Part shown: piece after piece, positions 7,003 to 10,627 of the stretch
Numbering within the stretch: position 1 is the first letter of the stretch
How the letters are laid out: each line of letters begins with the position of its first letter
Source: Chthoniobacterales bacterium
GTDB lineage: Bacteria > Verrucomicrobiota > Verrucomicrobiia > Chthoniobacterales > UBA10450
DNA length: 10,627 nucleotides
Assembly (NCBI GenBank): GCA_025980625.1
Contig: JAICXG010000087.1
Location: forward strand, 1 to 10,627
Direction: 5' to 3'
Program-made: the position numbers and the translations under genes
The notes under the pieces: generated by a model
Databases searched by the model: none
Seen by the model: the letters and a program-made list of their open reading frames with translations, nothing else
Told to the model about the DNA's origin: nothing

Positions 7003-8339
7003 GTCGAGGAGCTTCGGAGAGTAAGACTAACCTTCACGCTCAAACACCCCATCCGAGCTTTGGCGAAGCATTTCGGTTTTGGTTAAAGCTCGGCTTCATC
7101 TCCTTTGGCGGACCGACCGGTCAGATCGCGATCATGCAGAGTGAGTTGGTGGAGAAGAAGCGTTGGATAAGTCAGGCGCGGTTTCTCCATGCGCTCAATT
7201 ACTGTATGTTACTTCCTGGGCCGGAAGCGCAGCAGCTTGCAACCTATATCGGATGGCTCCTGCACAAGACCAGGGGCGGCATCGTGGCCGGCGCGTTCTT
7301 TGTTATTCCTTCTATCTTCATTCTTTGGGCGCTCAGCTTTATTTATGCCGCTTATGGTAACGTGCCATGGGTCGCGGCTATCTTCTACGGACTTAAACCG
7401 GCAGTGATGGCGATTGTCGCCGTCGCACTTATCCGCATCGGGCGAAAAGCACTCAAGAACGAAGTGATGTGGACGATCGCCGCGCTCGCATTTGTCGCGA
7501 TCTTCTTTTTCAAGGTGCCGTTCCCAATCATTATTCTTAGTGCCGGGCTGATTGGATTTGCAGGTGGCTATTTTTGGACATCGAAGTTCAACGTCGTTGC
7601 TGGCCACGGCAAGAGTGGGAACAGTTCAGTGCTCGATGACGAAACAGAGTCACCGGCACATACTCAGCCGTCTTTTTCGCGGGCAATCCGCGTAACAGTT
7701 GTCTGGTTACTATTGTGGTCGGCTCCGGTCACTTTAGCCGGGCTATGGTTAGGCTGGGATCACACTCTTTTTAAAGAAGGTGTGTTCTTTAGCAAAGCGG
7801 CAGTTGTGACCTTTGGGGGCGCCTATGCGGTCCTGCCTTACGTTGCGCAGCAGGCCCTTTTTCACTATGGCTGGCTCAAGCCCGGCCAGATGATAGACGG
7901 GCTCGGTCTTGCTGAGACCACACCTGGGCCTTTGATCATGGTGCTGCAATTTGTCGGATTCATGGGCGGCTGGCAGCACCCGCAAGGACTGTCACCGCTG
8001 CTGGCCGCGACGCTTGGGGCACTGCTTACTACCTGGGCGACTTTCACCCCGTGCTTTCTTTGGATTTTTCTCGGTGGCCCTTACATCGAGAAGCTGCGTG
8101 GCAACGTCAAACTCACGACCGCCCTCTCGGCAATCACGGCTGCGGTTGTTGGCGTTGTTTTGAACCTGGCAGTTTGGTTCGCCCTCAACGCGCTTTTTCC
8201 GAACGGTCGCAGCGTTGATTGGTTCGGCCTTGGCATAACCCTTGTCGCATTTCTCGGGATGTGGAAATGGAACTGGGATGTTATCCCTGTGGTTATCGCC
8301 GCGGGTTTAGTAGGATTGGTTTACCGGTTTTTGATCTGA
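6999..8339 (+). CDS. chrA: ChrA chromate efflux transporter (long, two-domain CHR)
   Basis: This 446-residue inner-membrane protein of the CHR superfamily expels chromate from the cytoplasm. Two homologous halves are visible. The N-terminal half (about 20-200) has GFISFGGPTGQIA (FGGP at 36-39) and LLPGPEAQQLATYIG (from 71). The C-terminal half (about 227-446) has the matching VTFGGAYAVLPYV (from 270) and TTPGPLIMVLQFVGF (from 307). The halves are joined by a hydrophilic loop around 200-225. Around ten or more hydrophobic segments are present and nothing is missing, so it should be functional. Its ATG overlaps the chrB stop by four bases. In the family both chromate and sulfate have been discussed as substrates; a chromate role is favoured here by the paired chrB. 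Confidence 0.95.
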   Translation: MSRGASESKTNLHAQTPHPSFGEAFRFWLKLGFISFGGPTGQIAIMQSELVEKKRWISQARFLHALNYCMLLPGPEAQQLATYIGWLLHKTRGGIVAGAFFVIPSIFILWALSFIYAAYGNVPWVAAIFYGLKPAVMAIVAVALIRIGRKALKNEVMWTIAALAFVAIFFFKVPFPIIILSAGLIGFAGGYFWTSKFNVVAGHGKSGNSSVLDDETESPAHTQPSFSRAIRVTVVWLLLWSAPVTLAGLWLGWDHTLFKEGVFFSKAAVVTFGGAYAVLPYVAQQALFHYGWLKPGQMIDGLGLAETTPGPLIMVLQFVGFMGGWQHPQGLSPLLAATLGALLTTWATFTPCFLWIFLGGPYIEKLRGNVKLTTALSAITAAVVGVVLNLAVWFALNALFPNGRSVDWFGLGITLVAFLGMWKWNWDVIPVVIAAGLVGLVYRFLI

Positions 8340-8378
8340 GTCCGCTTATGAGATGGCGGCTCGCGCCGAGAAGCCGTG

Positions 8379-10627
8379 TTACTTCGCCAGCACGGCGCGC
8401 ACTTTTTCGACCAGGCCCTGGCGGGTGAAAGGCTTGGGCAGGAAATCGATTTCGAGCGACTCGGTCGTCGCGTCGTCGAGTAACTCTTCGTTGCCAGAGG
8501 TGAGAATAACGCGGACCCGCGGATTATTACGGGAGAGGCGCGCGAGCAGCTCACGGCCATTCATCCGCGGCATACTTAGGTCGGTCACAATGAGGTCGAT
8601 CTCGTGCTCGCAACCGGCGATGACACGCTCGGCAGCTTCGCCATTTTCCGCCGTCAACACCTCGTAGCCGAGATCGCGGAGGAAAAGGGCGACGATCTCG
8701 CCCACGGCCGGTTCGTCCTCGACCACGAGCAAGGTGCCCTGTCCGGGCGCGCTCGTCTGGTTGCCTGAGGCCGGTCGAGCCGGGACGGGCGCGCCGGAGG
8801 ACGGAAGCCGCAGGATAAAGGTCGTGCCCTTGGCGGGCGCGGTCGTGAACTCGATTCGGCCGTTGTTCTGTTGCGCGATCATCTCGCAGGTGGCGAGGCC
8901 GAGGCCGGTTCCCTGGCCGGGTCGTTTGGTAGTGAAGAATGGCTCAAACATCCGGCGTTGCACTTCGGGTGGAATGCCGGTGCCTTCGTCGGTCACCGAA
9001 AGCTCGACCGAATCGCCGCAATTTTCGCCGTCGTTAGGCGAATTCCCTTGCCCGGAGCGCTGCCGGAGCGCGATGGTGATGCGGCCACCGGTCGGCATGG
9101 CGTCACGGGCGTTGACCACGAGGTTGAGGAGCAATTGCTCGATCTGGCTGGGATCGGCCCGGACGGTGCCGACGTTGCGCTCGATCGCGGTGCGGAGGCT
9201 GATGGTATCGCCGATCACCCGGCGGAGCATGCCTTCGACATCACGAATCACCGGCTCAAGGGCGATGATCTTAGGCTCGTTAGGCTGGACCCGGCCGAAG
9301 CCCAGGAGTTGTTTACTGAGGGTGGCGGCGCGCTCGGCCGCCTGAAGAATTTCGGCCGCGTAATCCTGGGTCGTGCCCTCCGCTTCGCTCCAGAGCAAAG
9401 TGGCGTAGCCCATGATCGCGGTCAGAATGTTATTGAAATCATGGGCCACGCCGCTCGCGAGGTGGCCGATGATTTCCATCTTTTGCGCCTGGAGCAACTG
9501 GGCCTGCGTGCTCTTCAAGGCTTCGGCGGTCTGCTGATGTTGGGTGCTCTCCTGCTCGAGGCGCTGACCGGTTTGCTCGAGTTGCTGATGAAGTTGGGCC
9601 GCGGCTTGCGAACGCTGCGTGATATCGCTCGCCACTCCGCAGAGCGCGTACGGCTTTCCCTCTCGGTCGAGCAGCGGGACGATATGGGAGAGATACGTCC
9701 GTATGACGCCGCTGTGCAGGACTTCTTCTTCAAAGACGCGCGGCTCGCCGGAGCGCAAAACCTCATGATCGCGCGCCTCGATCTCGGCGGCGTATTCCGC
9801 CCGATAAATCTGGCGACAGCTTTTTCCGAGGAAATGTCGGGCGGGAATCCCGAAGGCTTCCTCCATCTGTCGATTCACGAGGGTATAACGACCATCGAGA
9901 TCCTTGATGTAAACCAGCGCGGTCGTGTGATCGATGATAGCGCGGAGCTGGGCTTCGCTGCGGCGCAGTTTCTCGCTCCTCCTGGCCATCACGGTGCTGG
10001 TCGCCTCCAGTTCTTTCTCCACTTCGCCGATCTCATCGCGCGCCGGCGAGAGAGCCAGGAGCGGCGATTCGAACCGGAGGGCGCGTGCATTCATGCACAG
10101 CACCTGCATCCGGCGGGCAAGCGAGCCGCTAAAAATCAGAATGGCCGCGATCCCGCCGAAGAAACCAAGAGCGAGGGTCGCGATGCCGCCGGTCACCGAA
10201 TGAGAGCGAGCGGTTTGCAGGCGCTGCTCGCGAACTTTCTCTAACCCGGCTTCTTCCTTTTCCAGCCGGTCGAGCATGGCGCGGAGCGATTGCATGGTTT
10301 GCTGCGAGGATTCGAGTTCCGGGTTTGGCATGTGCGCTCCCGCCGCCCCGGCCGCTTGCACGAGGCTCGCGATGCTTGCGAACTTTTCCTCGGTTAACTT
10401 GCGCAAGCTGATGATCCGTTCGTGCTGAGTCGGGTTGTCCTGAAACAATTGCCCGAGCTTTTTGATCTGCGCTTCCGCTTCCGCCCGGGCCGATTCGATC
10501 GCAGGAAGCAAATCAGAATGGCCCGTAATCACGTAGCCGCGGGCGGCACTTTCGGCGCTGAGTAGGTCGCGCAGGATGGCGTCCAAATTTCGCTCTACTT
10601 CGACCGTGTGATCCAGCGATTGCTGCG
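8379..10627 (-). CDS. Hybrid sensor histidine kinase (CHASE3-PAS-HK-receiver), 5' end outside window
   Basis: The gene runs off the right edge: the frame stays open to 10627 and the extra codons (...QQSLDHTVEVERN) continue the CHASE3 domain, so the true start and first membrane helix lie outside. Counting from the codon at 10586, the order is: CHASE3 to about 125, membrane helix 131-153, HAMP-like segment to about 205, PAS 211-325, coiled coil 327-367. HisKA follows with phospho-acceptor His382 in GVAHDFNN, then HATPase with N-box Asn492, DEGTG at 533-537 and GTGLGL at 559-564. A receiver domain completes it, with Asp624, phospho-acceptor Asp669, Thr696 and Lys718. All catalytic residues are present. 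It probably senses a periplasmic or membrane signal; the signal and final output protein are unknown, and no separate response regulator gene is in view. It converges with chrA across 39 bp. Confidence 0.93.
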   Translation of the reverse strand, partial: QQSLDHTVEVERNLDAILRDLLSAESAARGYVITGHSDLLPAIESARAEAEAQIKKLGQLFQDNPTQHERIISLRKLTEEKFASIASLVQAAGAAGAHMPNPELESSQQTMQSLRAMLDRLEKEEAGLEKVREQRLQTARSHSVTGGIATLALGFFGGIAAILIFSGSLARRMQVLCMNARALRFESPLLALSPARDEIGEVEKELEATSTVMARRSEKLRRSEAQLRAIIDHTTALVYIKDLDGRYTLVNRQMEEAFGIPARHFLGKSCRQIYRAEYAAEIEARDHEVLRSGEPRVFEEEVLHSGVIRTYLSHIVPLLDREGKPYALCGVASDITQRSQAAAQLHQQLEQTGQRLEQESTQHQQTAEALKSTQAQLLQAQKMEIIGHLASGVAHDFNNILTAIMGYATLLWSEAEGTTQDYAAEILQAAERAATLSKQLLGFGRVQPNEPKIIALEPVIRDVEGMLRRVIGDTISLRTAIERNVGTVRADPSQIEQLLLNLVVNARDAMPTGGRITIALRQRSGQGNSPNDGENCGDSVELSVTDEGTGIPPEVQRRMFEPFFTTKRPGQGTGLGLATCEMIAQQNNGRIEFTTAPAKGTTFILRLPSSGAPVPARPASGNQTSAPGQGTLLVVEDEPAVGEIVALFLRDLGYEVLTAENGEAAERVIAGCEHEIDLIVTDLSMPRMNGRELLARLSRNNPRVRVILTSGNEELLDDATTESLEIDFLPKPFTRQGLVEKVRAVLAK

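Noticed and set aside
8340..8378. Possible terminator hairpin between the convergent chrA and kinase genes (CGGC-TCGC-GCCG).
   Set aside because: The stem is only four to five base pairs and is not followed by a T-run on either strand, so it is too weak to annotate.
8871..10244. Long open frame of 457 codons on the plus strand, opposite the histidine kinase.
   Set aside because: It lies entirely antisense to a gene with all its conserved motifs. Its translation has no recognisable domain, and open antisense frames are common in GC-rich coding DNA.

Overview
The window is about 10.6 kb of gene-dense bacterial chromosome with moderately high GC, nine protein genes and no RNA genes, insertion sequences or CRISPR arrays. 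Most genes lack a clear Shine-Dalgarno sequence, two starts are best explained by GTG or TTG, and several products carry Sec signal peptides beside an outer-membrane-type barrel. This points to a Gram-negative bacterium. The mix (class I transaldolase, DUF885 peptidase-like protein, DUF1259, ChrB/ChrA, CHASE3 hybrid kinase) would suit a soil Verrucomicrobiota or Acidobacteriota genome, but that placement is inferred from gene content and style, not from a marker gene.

Left part (1-3234): a transaldolase gene on the minus strand is divergent from an exported DUF885 metallopeptidase-like protein on the plus strand. The latter is followed by a short five-helix EamA-type membrane protein. These look like ordinary housekeeping and accessory genes.

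Centre (3250-8339): two tightly packed operons diverge from a roughly 90-bp shared control region. Leftward runs an exported two-repeat DUF1259 (LppY/LpqO) protein, then an exported seven-bladed YncE-like beta-propeller, then a predicted outer-membrane beta-barrel. The first two genes overlap (TGA inside TTGA) and the third follows after 20-41 bp. Rightward runs chrB (chromate-responsive regulator/resistance protein) and chrA (long-chain CHR chromate efflux pump), overlapping by ATGA. The spacer holds a near-perfect tandem repeat (ATGTAA..GCAAT, twice), an inverted TATTGCAT/ATGCAATA pair and a 10-bp palindrome just before chrB. The simplest reading is that one regulator, plausibly ChrB, controls both a cytoplasmic-membrane chromate exporter and an uncharacterised cell-envelope trio. 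This trio is the most interesting part of the window.

Right end (8379-10627): a minus-strand hybrid sensor histidine kinase (CHASE3 - TM - HAMP-like - PAS - HisKA - HATPase - receiver) runs off the window edge, so its N-terminus is missing. It converges on chrA with only 39 bp between the two genes.
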